Assembly (NCBI GenBank): GCA_005888095.1
Contig: VBKF01000159.1
Coordinates: 1 to 62,500, forward strand
Length of the DNA stretch: 62,500 nucleotides
Direction of reading: 5' to 3'
Origin: Deltaproteobacteria bacterium
GTDB taxonomy: Bacteria; Desulfobacterota; Binatia; DP-6
Part shown: piece after piece, positions 37,270 to 46,442 of the stretch
How positions within the stretch are numbered: the stretch's first letter is position 1
Layout: the number at the start of each line of letters is the position of its first letter
Program-made: the position numbers and the translations under genes
The notes under the pieces: model-generated
The model's input: only the letters and a program-made list of their open reading frames with translations
The model's database searches: none
What the model was told of the DNA's origin: nothing

Positions 37270-38195
37270 CGGGCGCGGAGCGCGCCGAGCGACTTCGCGT
37301 GATAGCGCTGCGTCTCCTCCGAGAACGGCCGTCCGCCGAGCTCGACGGTGAACTCCTTCTCGCCGCCCGCCAGCGCCCGGGCATTGGCCAACGTCCACGG
37401 GAAGAAGACCGCGCCCACCTCGTCCCGCAGCAGCGGCGCGAGCGTGGGTTCGAGCCGCGGCCAGCTCTCGAACTCCCCTTCGGCCCTGGGCTCGAGCATG
37501 CGCGCCACCCAATCGAGGACGCCCGGGGCGCGCTGCCGCATGAGCGCCCCCGGGGTCGGGTCGGTCGAGCACTGGTAGAGCTGGGCGAAGAGGCCGAAGT
37601 CGGCGAGCGCCGGCCGATCGCCGAACAGGTACCGCCGGCGCGCGAGGTGCGCTTCCAGGATCGCGAGCTGTCGCCGGAAGGAGCCCTCGATGAGGTCCTT
37701 CGTCTGCGCCGACGAGCCGACGAAGCTGAGGCGTGGCACCATGCGCTGGCGGATCATCTCGCAGGCGCCGCCGAGCGCCTCCGCGGTGGCGCCGGGCATC
37801 GTCTCGCGTGCGATGCGCTCGGCCGCCGACACCTGGTCGGCCTCGTAGAACCAGCGGTAGTGGAACATGGGCTTGTTGCCCCACTCGTCGGCGTACTCCT
37901 CGATGAGCGCCGAGAGGAAGGCGAGGGCGGGCTCGGCCGGGTGAATCGACGGCTCGGGATGGCGCGCCTCGAGCGCGTCGATGATCGGCGTCGAGTCCTG
38001 CATCGCCGTGCCGTCCGGGGCGAGGACGAGCGGGATGAGCGGCAGCCGGGCGTGGCGCTGGAACTCCGCGAGCGTGGTCGAGTCGCGCACCACCCACTGG
38101 TGCGGGATCCGTTTGTACCGGAGGTACGAGCGGACCTTCACGGAGTACGGCGAGAGCTCCGAGCCGAAGAGGCGGAGAGGGCGGGGATCGTCCAT
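37185..38195 (-). CDS. Glutathione S-transferase-like protein
   Basis: About 336 residues from MDDPRPLRLFGSELSPYSVKVRSYL. The N-terminal thioredoxin-fold domain has the GST pattern SELSPYSVKVRSYLRYKRI and the cis-proline region LIPLVLAPDGTAMQDSTPIIDALEARHP. The C-terminal helical domain includes YLFGDRPALADFGLFAQL. It is longer than ordinary GSTs by a C-terminal ~90 residues (ALAGGEKEFTVELGGRPFSEE). The conjugation substrate is unknown. Upstream in-frame ATG codons at 38213 and 38237 are possible starts; no good ribosome site decides. Convergent and overlapping with the membrane protein gene. Confidence 0.8.
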   Translation of the reverse strand: MDDPRPLRLFGSELSPYSVKVRSYLRYKRIPHQWVVRDSTTLAEFQRHARLPLIPLVLAPDGTAMQDSTPIIDALEARHPEPSIHPAEPALAFLSALIEEYADEWGNKPMFHYRWFYEADQVSAAERIARETMPGATAEALGGACEMIRQRMVPRLSFVGSSAQTKDLIEGSFRRQLAILEAHLARRRYLFGDRPALADFGLFAQLYQCSTDPTPGALMRQRAPGVLDWVARMLEPRAEGEFESWPRLEPTLAPLLRDEVGAVFFPWTLANARALAGGEKEFTVELGGRPFSEETQRYHAKSLGALRARYASVADRSTLDPTLRATGCFAALQAAA

Positions 38196-38325
38196 GACCA
38201 GGACCGCGTGCATACACCAGGACCGCTTCGCCGTCACCAGGTGAGCTGCCGCCGTTTGACTGCCGGGACGGATCGGCGTACCCGCATTCGGGCCGCCGTG
38301 CGGCGCGCCCGTCGCAACCCTTCGG

Positions 38326-39348
38326 ATGCGTCTGGCCGATCTCGACTACGTGCTGCCGCTCGAGCTGGTCGCCCAGGAGCCCCCCGCCGAGCGCACGGAT
38401 GCCCGCCTCCTCGTGCTCGATCGCGGGAGCGGGCTCGTCCGTCATGCCGGCATCGCCGACTTGCCGCGCCTTCTCCGCCCGGACGACCTGCTCGTCCTGA
38501 ACGACACCCGCGTGATCCCGGCCCGCGTGCGGGGCCGGCGGCCGAGCGGCGCACGGCTCGAGCTGTTGCTCGTCCGGCCGCTCGGCGAGGAGGGCGAGTG
38601 GGAAGCGCTCGTTCGCGGCACGCCGCGGGCCGGTGAACGGATGCACCTGCCCGAGGGGCAGGGCGAGTGGGTGGCCGCGCTCGGCGACGGCCGCTGGCGG
38701 CTCAGGCTCGCGGTCGACGGCCCGGTGCTCGCCTGGCTCGAGCGCGTCGGAGAGGTGCCGCTGCCGCCCTACATCACGCGGCCCGGAGGCCCGACGGCCG
38801 CCGACCGCGACCGCTACCAGACCGTCTACGCGCGCGCGCCCGGGGCCGTCGCAGCGCCGACGGCGGGTCTGCACTTCACGCCGGTGCTGCTCGCGGCGCT
38901 CGCCGACGCCGGCATCGAGACGCGGATGCTCACGCTGCACGTCGGCCCCGGGACCTTCCAGCCCATCCGCTCCGACACCCTGGAGGCGCACGTCATGGCA
39001 CCCGAGCGCTACGTGATCCCCGCCGAGACCGCCCACCGCGTGAACGGCGCCCGAGCCGCCGGACGCCGCATCGTGGCGGTCGGCACGACCACCGTGCGCG
39101 CCCTCGAGGCGGCGGGCGCCGAGGGCCGGCTCCGCGCCGGCCCGGGCGAGGCGGCCCTCTTCATCCGTCCCGGCCATCGCTTCCGCATCGTTGACGCGCT
39201 GCTCACCAACTTCCACCTGCCGCGCTCGCCGCTCTTGGCGCTGGTCGCGGCGCTCGCGGAATGGGACCACGTGCGGGCCGCCTACGACGAGGCCGTCCGT
39301 CGCCGCTACCGCTTCTACAGCTTCGGCGACGCCATGCTGATCGCGTGA
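38326..39348 (+). CDS. queA: S-adenosylmethionine:tRNA ribosyltransferase-isomerase
   Basis: 340 residues, ATG start. Begins [19 protein letters not shown] and carries [65 protein letters not shown] and [16 protein letters not shown]. It adds the epoxycyclopentane ring of epoxyqueuosine to the tRNA wobble base. The stop overlaps the GTG of tgt (GTGA), the usual queA-tgt order. Confidence 0.97.
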   Translation: MRLADLDYVLPLELVAQEPPAERTDARLLVLDRGSGLVRHAGIADLPRLLRPDDLLVLNDTRVIPARVRGRRPSGARLELLLVRPLGEEGEWEALVRGTPRAGERMHLPEGQGEWVAALGDGRWRLRLAVDGPVLAWLERVGEVPLPPYITRPGGPTAADRDRYQTVYARAPGAVAAPTAGLHFTPVLLAALADAGIETRMLTLHVGPGTFQPIRSDTLEAHVMAPERYVIPAETAHRVNGARAAGRRIVAVGTTTVRALEAAGAEGRLRAGPGEAALFIRPGHRFRIVDALLTNFHLPRSPLLALVAALAEWDHVRAAYDEAVRRRYRFYSFGDAMLIA

Positions 39349-40428
39349 GCGGCAGCGTCCGGTTCGAGGTGGTGCGGGACGATCCGTCGGGGGCGCGGCT
39401 CGGACGGGTCGACACGCCGCACGGCAGCTTCGAGACGCCGGCCTTCATGCCGGTCGCGACGCTCGGCTCCGTCAAGGGGCTGACGCCGGATCGTGCTCGC
39501 CAACGCGTATCACCTCGCCCAGCGTCCGGGCGTCGAGACGGTGCAGGCGCTCGGCGGACTGCACGCGCTCATGGGGTGGCAGGGGCCGATCCTCAGCGAC
39601 AGCGGCGGCTATCAGCTGATGAGCCTCGCCGATCTCGTCCGCGTCGAGGACGAGGGCGTCCACTATCGCTCGCACGTCGACGGGCGCGCGGGGCTCCTGC
39701 GGCCGGAGGATGCGGTGGCCGTCCAGGAGGCGCTCGGCGTCGACATCGCCATGTCGCTCGACGAGTGCGTCCCGAGTGGTAGCCCGCCCGCGCGCGTCGC
39801 CCGCGCCGTCGCCCGCACCAGCGCCTGGGCCGCGCGCGGGCTCGCCGCGCGCACGCGGCCCGAGACGGCGCTCTTCGGCATCGTGCAGGGCGGGCTCGAC
39901 GTCGCGTTGCGCGCCGCGAGCGCCGCCGAGGTCACGGCGCTCGACTTCGACGGCTACGCGGTCGGCGGGCTGTCGGTCGGCGAGCCGGCGGCGGACACGG
40001 CACGGGTGGCGGCGGCGACCCTCGCCCGGCTCCCGCCCGCGCGGCCGCGCTACCTGATGGGCGTCGGCACACCCGGCGATTTGCTTCGCTTCGTGACGAT
40101 GGGATATGACTTGTTTGATTGTGTCCTGCCGACGCGCAACGCGCGCAACGGAATGCTCTTCACGCGGGACGGCAAGCTCATGATCCGCAACGCCCGTCAC
40201 ACCCGCGATCCGCGGCCGGTGGAGGAGGGGTGCGCCTGCTACACCTGCGGGCGCTTCAGCCGGGGCGCGTTGCGCCATCTCGTGCTGGCGCGGGAGATGC
40301 TCGGCGCCGCGCTCGCGACCGTGCACAACCTCCATTTCTACCTGCGTCTCATGCGCGAGTTCCGGGCCGCGCTCCGGGAGGGCACCTTCCCTGGCCGTGG
40401 GGCCGTGGCGTGCGGGGCGTGGGCCTGA
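39345..40428 (+). CDS. tgt: Queuine tRNA-ribosyltransferase, frame disrupted by a small deletion
   Basis: Two reading frames together make one Tgt. The first runs from GTG 39345 to LGSVKGLTP (to 39488); the second resumes at IVLANAYHL (from 39490). Family members have about nine residues between these blocks, so about 26 bp are missing and the frame shifts. Everything else is intact: [11 protein letters not shown], the nucleophile region [15 protein letters not shown] and the zinc site [16 protein letters not shown] plus HNLHFY. It exchanges wobble guanine for a queuosine precursor. As it stands only the second frame (from 39493) could be made, without the N-terminal ~50 residues. Either a true mutation or a sequencing/assembly error. 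Confidence 0.9.
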
Positions 40429-40429
40429 C

Positions 40430-40768
40430 GTGGACACGGCGTTCGCGCAGACGGGGGAGGGGGGCGGCCCGCCCGCCGTCTACAACGTCGGTTTCCTCCT
40501 CGTCCTCATCGGGATCTTCTACTTCCTGCTCATCCGGCCGGAGCAGAAGCGGCGCCGCGAGCAGGACCAGCTGGCGGCCAATCTCAAGCGCAACGATCAG
40601 GTGGTGATGAGCTGCGGGACGCACGGGCGCGTCGTGACGCTCGCCGACAAGGTGGTGACGGTCGAGATCGCCCCCAACGTCCGCGTCCAGGTCGACCGGG
40701 CGGCGATCCAGTCCGTGCAGAGGGCTCCCGCGGTGGAAGCCCGGGAGAAGGAGCGGGAGAAGTCGTGA
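40430..40768 (+). CDS. yajC: Preprotein translocase subunit YajC
   Basis: 112 residues from GTG 40430, one base after the tgt stop; an upstream GTG at 40397 is less likely. A single membrane helix (NVGFLLVLIGIFYFLLIRPEQKRRREQ) is followed by the YajC domain LKRNDQVVMSCGTHGRVVTLADKVVTVEIAPNVRVQVDRAAIQSV. It associates with SecDF-SecYEG in protein export. Overlaps secD by four bases (GTGA). Confidence 0.95.
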   Translation: MDTAFAQTGEGGGPPAVYNVGFLLVLIGIFYFLLIRPEQKRRREQDQLAANLKRNDQVVMSCGTHGRVVTLADKVVTVEIAPNVRVQVDRAAIQSVQRAPAVEAREKEREKS

Positions 40769-42338
40769 GCCGATCGGTGCTCTACCGCGTGTTGCTGTTC
40801 GTCGTCCTCACGGCGGCGACCATCGTGTTCCTCGTCCCCACGTTCGTCCGCCCCGCGCCGGCGTTCTGGCCGTGGCGCCAGCCGGTCCGCCTCGGCCTGG
40901 ACCTCCAGGGCGGCACCCACCTCCTCTACGGCGTCGAGATCGAGCAGGCGATCGACAACACGGTCGACCGCCACGCCCGGGATCTCGAGCGCGAGCTGCA
41001 CGACGCGCAGATCGGCGCGGTCACGGCGGAGCGTGAGAGGCGTACCGTCCGCATCCGTCTCGCCAACAAGGAGAAGCGCCAGGAGGTCGTCGACCTCGTG
41101 AAGGAGCGCTTCCCGAGTCTCACCGTGGCGTCGAGCCAGGACGCCGAGGCCGACCTGGTCCTGACCCTCGATCAGCGCGAGGCGCAGCGCATCCGCGACA
41201 ACGTCGTCGACCAGGCGCTCAAGATCATCCGCAACCGGATCGACCAGTTCGGCGTCTCCGAGCCGACGGTGCAGGCGCAGGGCACGGACGAGATCGTCGT
41301 CCAGCTGCCCGGCATCCAGGACCCGCAGCGCGCCAAGGAGCTGATCGGCAAGACGGCGCTCCTCGAGTTCAAGCTGGTGGCGACCGGGCCGCAGGCCGGG
41401 ACGCCCGAGCACCCCGGACCGGGCGCGCAGGTGCTCTACGGGAAGGGAGACGCCGGGGGCCGGCGGGCCTACCTCGTCGAGCGGCGCACGCTCATGACCG
41501 GCGACGTCCTCACCGACGCGAGCGTCCGGCCGGGGACCGCCACCGAGGGCATGGCAGTCGACTTCGTGCTCGACGCCCGCGGCGCCAAGCTGTTCGGCGA
41601 GATCTCGAGCGCCAACGTGGGGCGCAACCTCGCCATCGTGCTCGACAACTACGTGGAGTCCGCGCCCACCATCCGCGAGCCGATCACCGGCGGCCGCGGG
41701 CAGATCACCGGCCGCTTCGACTTCGCCGAGGCGCAGGACCTGGCCAACGTGCTGCGCAACGGCGCCCTGCCCGCGCCCCTCAAGCTCATCGAGGAGCGGA
41801 CGGTGGGCCCGTCGCTCGGTCAGGACTCGATCCGCAAGGGCGTGCTCTCGTTCGTCGTCGGCAGCGCGCTCGTGGTCGCGTTCATGCTCGTCTACTACCG
41901 CGGGGGTGGCGTGGTCGCCGACGCGGCGCTGCTCCTGAACGTGTTCTTCCTGGTCGGCGCCTTCGCGGCCTTCGGCTTCACGCTCTCGCTGCCCGGCATC
42001 GCCGGCATCGTGCTCACCATCGGCATGGCGGTCGACGCGAACGTCCTGATCCTCGACTGATCCTCGAGCGGATCCGCGAGGAGCTGCGCCTCGGCAAGAC
42101 GCCGCGGGCGGCGATCGAGACCGGCTACGAGCGCGCCTGGTACGCGATCCGCGATTCGAACGTGACGACCTTCTGCTCGGGCCTGATCCTGTTCCAGTTC
42201 GGGACGGGCCCGGTGCGCGGGTTCGCCGTGACGCTCTGCCTCGGCATCCTCACCAGCCTGCTGACCGGCGTCTTCGGCACCCGCGTCGTATACGATCTCC
42301 TCGTGTCTCGGCGCCGGTTGACGACGGTGAGCGTATGA
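40765..42338 (+). CDS. secD: Protein-export membrane protein SecD, frame broken by an 11-bp tandem duplication
   Basis: Starts at GTG 40765 ([11 protein letters not shown]). Periplasmic domains: [47 protein letters not shown]; then [30 protein letters not shown] and the membrane core [10 protein letters not shown]. The frame stops at 42060 inside the core because CTGATCCTCGA is repeated at 42046-42056 and 42057-42067. Removing one copy restores [22 protein letters not shown]...[16 protein letters not shown] to a TGA at 42338 that overlaps secF. About 90 C-terminal residues with the last membrane helices are lost if the sequence is right. SecD uses the proton gradient to drive late protein export. 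Confidence 0.93.
42046..42067 (+). repeat. Perfect 11-bp tandem duplication inside secD
   Basis: CTGATCCTCGA occurs twice in a row (42046-42056 and 42057-42067). Eleven is not a multiple of three, so it shifts the secD frame and creates a TGA at 42058-42060. The protein before and after matches SecD exactly when one copy is dropped. Confidence 0.95.
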
Positions 42339-43318
42339 AGGGGGGGCCCGGGCCCATGGCGACGCGACCGACCACGCGCACGGACAAGGTGCCGACCATC
42401 GAGCATCACTTCTTCGAGCTCATCCCGCCCGGTCTGAACATCGACTTCGTCGGCCTGCGCTTCAAGATGCTGCTCGTCTCGTGGACGCTCATCCTGATCG
42501 GGCTGGTCTCGATCTACCTGCACGGCGGGCTGAACTACGGCATCGACTTCGCCGGCGGCACGATGGTGCACGTCAAGTTCGGCGCGTCGACGCCGATCGG
42601 CGACATCCGGGGCGCGCTCTCGCGGCCCGAGCTCCGTGAGGTCGTCGTCCAGGACGTGGGGCAGGGCGGCAAGGAGTTCCAGATCCGCGTGCTCGGGGCG
42701 GCCGAGGGCGGCAGCACCGCGATCGCCGACGCCATCAAGACGGGCCTGCGCGACAAGTTCGGTGAAGGCACCTACGACGTCCTGCGCGTCGAGACGGTGG
42801 GGCCGAAGGTCGGCAAGGACCTGTGGCGGGACGCGACGCTCGCCGTCCTGGCGGCGACGCTCGTCATGGCGACCTACATCGCGCTCCGCTTCGAGCTGCG
42901 CTTCGGCATCGGCGCCGCCGTCGCCCTCGTGCACGACGTGCTGATCACGCTCGGGGCGCTGTCGATCGCCAACATGGAGTTCGACCTCACCACGGTGGCC
43001 GCGCTGCTCACCGTGGTGGGCTACTCGGTGCACGACACCGTCATCGTCTCGGACCGCATCCGCGAGAACATGCGCAAGATGCGGCGCGAGAGCCTCGCCA
43101 CGATCATGAACCTCTCGATCAACGAAACGCTCTCGCGCACGCTCATCACGAGCGGCACGGCCATCCTGGTGACCGCGGCGCTGTTCGTGCTCGGCGGGAG
43201 CGTGATCCACAGCTTCGCCTTCGCGCTGCTCGTCGGGTTCGTCGTCGGCACGTACTCGTCAATCTACGTCGCCAGCCCGATCGTGCTCTACCTCGAAGGG
43301 CGAAAGTCGCCGCGCTGA
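42335..43318 (+). CDS. secF: Protein-export membrane protein SecF
   Basis: 327 residues. N-terminal helix [17 protein letters not shown], then [16 protein letters not shown] (the SecF signature), [23 protein letters not shown] and the membrane core with [31 protein letters not shown]-like and [18 protein letters not shown]. It partners SecD in the SecDF pump. The ATG at 42335 overlaps the restored secD stop by four bases, which independently supports the repaired secD end. An ATG at 42356 is an alternative start. Confidence 0.95.
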   Translation: MKGGPGPMATRPTTRTDKVPTIEHHFFELIPPGLNIDFVGLRFKMLLVSWTLILIGLVSIYLHGGLNYGIDFAGGTMVHVKFGASTPIGDIRGALSRPELREVVVQDVGQGGKEFQIRVLGAAEGGSTAIADAIKTGLRDKFGEGTYDVLRVETVGPKVGKDLWRDATLAVLAATLVMATYIALRFELRFGIGAAVALVHDVLITLGALSIANMEFDLTTVAALLTVVGYSVHDTVIVSDRIRENMRKMRRESLATIMNLSINETLSRTLITSGTAILVTAALFVLGGSVIHSFAFALLVGFVVGTYSSIYVASPIVLYLEGRKSPR

Positions 43319-43366
43319 GCGAGGCGCGACGTAACTGCCTGAAAACACAGGTCAAATGGTGGTTCC

Positions 43367-43396
43367 TTGACGCACCGGGCACGCCCCTGCTACCAA
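43367..43396 (+). promoter_or_regulatory. Candidate sigma-70 promoter for the HTH gene
   Basis: TTGACG at 43367-43372, an 18-base spacer and TACCAA at 43391-43396. Good -35, weak -10. It is followed by a perfect 7-bp inverted repeat (43403-43419) that could be an operator. Confidence 0.4.
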
Positions 43397-43402
43397 AACA
43401 GC

Positions 43403-43419
43403 GTCCCGGTCTCCGGGAC
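43403..43419. promoter_or_regulatory. Inverted repeat upstream of the HTH gene, possible operator
   Basis: GTCCCGG-TCT-CCGGGAC, perfect 7-bp arms, 15 bp before the start of the excisionase-like HTH protein and just after a promoter-like sequence. Autoregulation is inferred from position only. Confidence 0.35.
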
Positions 43420-43433
43420 AGCCGTGTCGGCGC

Positions 43434-43625
43434 ATGCTCGAGAAGGACGACGTCCTGCTGAACAGCAAAGAGGCGGCGGAGATCCTCGACTGCAGTCCGG
43501 ACACGGTCAACGAGCTCGCCCGCAAGAGCGTCCTGCCGGCCTTCAAACGCGGCCGTCAGTGGCGGTTCCGCAAGCGCGACATCACCTCCTTCAAACGGCA
43601 GCTGCGAGGAACCACGGCGGCATGA
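43434..43625 (+). CDS. Excisionase/MerR-like helix-turn-helix protein
   Basis: 63 residues. A single winged HTH_17-type domain: LLNSKEAAEILDCSPDTVNELARKSVLPAFKRGRQWRFRKRDITSFKRQL. This is the DNA-binding fold of phage excisionases and of many small chromosomal regulators. No integrase lies nearby, so a chromosomal regulator is more likely than a phage excisionase. ATG at 43434. It lies behind secF but has its own candidate promoter; the 75 bases after it contain a GC-rich inverted repeat (43663-43681). Confidence 0.85.
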   Translation: MLEKDDVLLNSKEAAEILDCSPDTVNELARKSVLPAFKRGRQWRFRKRDITSFKRQLRGTTAA

Positions 43626-43700
43626 CCCGGCCGTGAGCGGTGGCCGGCCGGACGGACAGGCCGGGGTCCCGGGGGCCCCGCTGACGACATAGGGAGGCGC

Positions 43701-44390
43701 ATGGCACTCGCAAACGCACAGCCGCACGAGAGCCGGCTGTACTACGAGTTCTCCCACCTCTACGACCTGCTCTTCCGTCACGTCTTCTATCCACGCATCG
43801 CCACGGTGATCCGCTCCCTGGCGGTCGAGCCCGGCGCCCGCGTGCTCGAGCTCGGCGTGGGCACGGGGCTCTCGCTGGCCGCCTATCCGCGCCACTGCCA
43901 TGTGACCGGCATCGACCTCGCCCCCGACATGCTCGAGCGGGCCCAGGACAAGGTGAACCGCAACGGCTGGCGGCACATCACGCTCGAGCAGGGTGACGCG
44001 CTCAACCTGCGCTTTGCCGACGACAGCTTCGACTACGTCATGGCCTTTCACGTGGTGAGCGTCGTCCCGGATCCGTGCCGCATGATGGCGGAGGCACGCC
44101 GCGTCTGCCGCCCCGGCGGGATCGTCACCATCATCAACCACTTCCGGAGCGCGAATCCGACGCTCGCTCGCCTGATGCATGCCATCGATCCGCTCACCCG
44201 TTGGCTCGGGTGGACGACGCTGCATCTTTCCGACGTGGTCGATCGCAGCGCGCTGCACGTCGAACGGCAGTGGAAGACCGGGCGACGCTCGCTGTTCACC
44301 ATCGTCGTGGCGCGGAACGCCAAGGCAGTCCCGGCCGCTCGCCGCGTGCCTCGATCCGTGCACGCCGCAGCGGCACTCGCCCCCGATTGA
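43701..44390 (+). CDS. Class I SAM methyltransferase, PmtA-like (phosphatidylethanolamine N-methyltransferase type)
   Basis: 229 residues. SAM-binding motif I VLELGVGTGLSLAAYP, acidic motif ITGIDLAP-like (TGIDLAPDMLERAQDKV) and DDSFDYVMAFHVVSVVPDPCRMMAEARRVCRPGG. The N terminus YEFSHLYDLLFRHVFYPRI resembles Rhodobacter-type PmtA, which methylates phosphatidylethanolamine toward phosphatidylcholine. The C-terminal ~25 residues are low complexity. The PmtA assignment is by resemblance only; ubiquinone-type methyltransferases have a similar core. Confidence 0.8.
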   Translation: MALANAQPHESRLYYEFSHLYDLLFRHVFYPRIATVIRSLAVEPGARVLELGVGTGLSLAAYPRHCHVTGIDLAPDMLERAQDKVNRNGWRHITLEQGDALNLRFADDSFDYVMAFHVVSVVPDPCRMMAEARRVCRPGGIVTIINHFRSANPTLARLMHAIDPLTRWLGWTTLHLSDVVDRSALHVERQWKTGRRSLFTIVVARNAKAVPAARRVPRSVHAAAALAPD

Positions 44391-44435
44391 GGCGTCGGGG
44401 AGGCGGGAAGGGGCACCGCCTCGGCTCGCCCGCGC

Positions 44436-45017
44436 TCAGTGACGCTGCGTCGACGGCGGGGCGAACGGGATGATGCCCCGCCGCACGAGCAGGTCCGCCT
44501 CGCGGCGGCCACGGGTGTGGAGCCAACGCTTGTAGAGGCGGACCGTGTCCTCCTGCCGCCGGAAGAGCTCCTGGGCGCTGATCTCGGTGAGGACGCGGAC
44601 GAACTCGGGGAACCGCCCGGCGAGCTCCCCGAAGAGCTCCGCCAGGCTGGCGCGCGGCGGCTGGGCCGAGAGCCGCGCGTAGGCGTTGCGGCCGAGCGAC
44701 GTGTAGTAGTCGGGCCCGACCAGGCTCCGCTCGAGGCTGTCGACGAAGATGCCCGTGACGAAGAGCGCCGTGTCCGCGACACGCTTGAGCTTCTCGTAGC
44801 GCTGCGAGGCCGGCAGGTGAAAGGCCTCGAGATAGTCGAGCGCCAGCGGCCGGTCGAGCAGCCCGCCGCGTCCGGGACGCGCAAAGCCCTCGAGCAGCTG
44901 CACGAGGTAGAACTCCGTCGTCTCGGAGGACTCCACCTGCTGCGCGGCCATCGCCGTGCGGACCAGCTGGCGGAAGAGGAGGGTCAGCGACCCGGTCTCG
45001 AGCCTCGAGGTACTCAT
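44436..45017 (-). CDS. Conserved hypothetical helical protein
   Basis: 193 residues from MSTSRLETGSLTLLFRQLV. All-alpha composition with segments ETTEFYLVQLLEGFARP, YEKLKRVADTALFVTGIFVDSL, VGPDYYTSLGRNAYARLS and LFRRQEDTVRLYKRWLHTRGRREADLLVRRGIIPF. No signal peptide or membrane helix. I recall similar proteins in deltaproteobacterial genomes but know no function. Codon use is like that of neighbours. Convergent with the methyltransferase and divergent from hisS. The frame stays open to 45068, but the chosen ATG begins the conserved-looking part. Confidence 0.6.
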   Translation of the reverse strand: MSTSRLETGSLTLLFRQLVRTAMAAQQVESSETTEFYLVQLLEGFARPGRGGLLDRPLALDYLEAFHLPASQRYEKLKRVADTALFVTGIFVDSLERSLVGPDYYTSLGRNAYARLSAQPPRASLAELFGELAGRFPEFVRVLTEISAQELFRRQEDTVRLYKRWLHTRGRREADLLVRRGIIPFAPPSTQRH

Positions 45018-45095
45018 CCGTCTGCAGACAATGGCAAGAACCGCGCCACGACGACATTGTGAAGACAAACCGGCGCACTATCAAACGTTTTCGCG

Positions 45096-45124
45096 TTGAA
45101 GCCCCTGCAGCCCTTTGGTACAAA
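45096..45124 (+). promoter_or_regulatory. Candidate sigma-70 promoter for hisS-aspS
   Basis: TTGAAG (45096-45101), 17-base spacer, TACAAA (45119-45124), placing the transcript start about 13 bases before the hisS ATG. Local AT-content is higher than the surroundings. Confidence 0.42.
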
Positions 45125-45143
45125 CGTCCGTTCACCGTCACGC

Positions 45144-46442
45144 ATGTCGAAGCCGAGCGCGATCCCTGCCATCCGCGGGTTCCGGGACATCCTCCCCGAG
45201 GAGTGCCGGCACTGGCATGGGCTCGAGTCCGCGGCGCGCGAGCTGTTCGCGCGCTACGGGTTCGGCGAGATCCGGCTGCCGATCCTGGAGCGCACCGAGC
45301 TCTTCGCCCGGGCGGTCGGCGAGACGACGGACATCGTCGAGAAGGAGATGTTCTCGTTTCGCGACCGGGACAAGGAGGAGACCGCGGTCACGCTCCGGCC
45401 CGAGGCCACGGCGAGCGTCGTGCGGGCCTACCTCGAGACCGGCCTCGCGCACCGCGAGCGCCAGGCTCGCCTCTTCTACACGGGACCGATGTTCCGTCGC
45501 GAGCGGCCGCAGCGGGGCCGGTACCGGCAGTTCTACCAGATCGGCGCCGAGGTGCTCGGCCGCGACGACCCGCTGGCCGACGCGGAGCTGCTCGTCTGGC
45601 TCGTCCGCTACTTCGACCGCGTCGGCGCGCGCGGTGCGCGCCTCGAGCTGAACTCGCTCGGCGACGAGGCCTGCCGGCCGGCCTATCGCGAGCGACTGCG
45701 GCAGTTCGGCCTGGCACACCTCGACGCCCTGTGCCCCGACTGTCACCGCCGTCTCGAGCGCAACCCGCTCCGTCTCCTCGACTGCAAGGTCCCGGGCTGC
45801 CGCGCGGTGATCGAGCGCGCCCCCGTGATGCGCGACAGCCTCTGCGCCCCGTGCGCCGCCCACTTCGACGAGGTGCGCGCGCTCCTCGACCAGGAGCGGG
45901 TGCCGTACGCGTTGAACCTCCGGCTCGTGCGGGGGCTCGACTACTACTGCCGCACCGCCTTCGAGATCGTCGCCGAGGGCGAGGGGCTCGGCGCCCAGAA
46001 TGCGATCGGCGGGGGCGGGCGCTACGATGGGCTCGTCGCGATGCTCGGCGGGCCCGACGTGCCCGGGGTGGGGTTTGCCCTCGGGCTCGACCGCCTCGCC
46101 ATGGCGGCCCCGGCGTCCCCGGAGGCCGAGGCCGGGCCGGCGGCGCTCATCCTGCCCCTCGAGCCCCGGGCCGTCGCGCCGGCCCTGCGTCTGGCGACGC
46201 GGCTGCGCGACGAGGGTCTGGCGGTCGGGGTGGAGCCGGCGGGGCGCAGCCTGAAGGCGCTGCTCGGGGTCGCCAACCGGCGGGGCGCCCGTCTGGCCGT
46301 GATTCTCGGTCCCGACGAGCTGGCCGCCGGACGGGCCACCGTGCGTGACCTCGCGAGCAGCGCGGATCGGCGCCAGGCGCTCGACCTCGATGCGCCCGGC
46401 CCGGAGCTCGCGCGCTGGGTGCGGACGGAGGTCGGGACGTGA
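45144..46442 (+). CDS. hisS: Histidine-tRNA ligase
   Basis: 432 residues, ATG start. Class II synthetase: [12 protein letters not shown], motif 1 region, [16 protein letters not shown], motif 2 [25 protein letters not shown], histidine-specific [15 protein letters not shown] and [15 protein letters not shown], motif 3 [13 protein letters not shown] and the C-terminal anticodon-binding domain. The window's own tRNA-His has the required encoded G-1. Four-base overlap with aspS; hisS-aspS is a common pair. Confidence 0.97.
   Translation: MSKPSAIPAIRGFRDILPEECRHWHGLESAARELFARYGFGEIRLPILERTELFARAVGETTDIVEKEMFSFRDRDKEETAVTLRPEATASVVRAYLETGLAHRERQARLFYTGPMFRRERPQRGRYRQFYQIGAEVLGRDDPLADAELLVWLVRYFDRVGARGARLELNSLGDEACRPAYRERLRQFGLAHLDALCPDCHRRLERNPLRLLDCKVPGCRAVIERAPVMRDSLCAPCAAHFDEVRALLDQERVPYALNLRLVRGLDYYCRTAFEIVAEGEGLGAQNAIGGGGRYDGLVAMLGGPDVPGVGFALGLDRLAMAAPASPEAEAGPAALILPLEPRAVAPALRLATRLRDEGLAVGVEPAGRSLKALLGVANRRGARLAVILGPDELAAGRATVRDLASSADRRQALDLDAPGPELARWVRTEVGT

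Noticed and set aside
35278-39270. A 1330-codon minus-strand open frame
   Set aside because: It is a shadow of the membrane protein, GST and queA genes; low complexity without domains.
43434-43625. Excisionase of an integrated phage
   Set aside because: The HTH fold fits, but no integrase, phage genes or attachment repeats are nearby.
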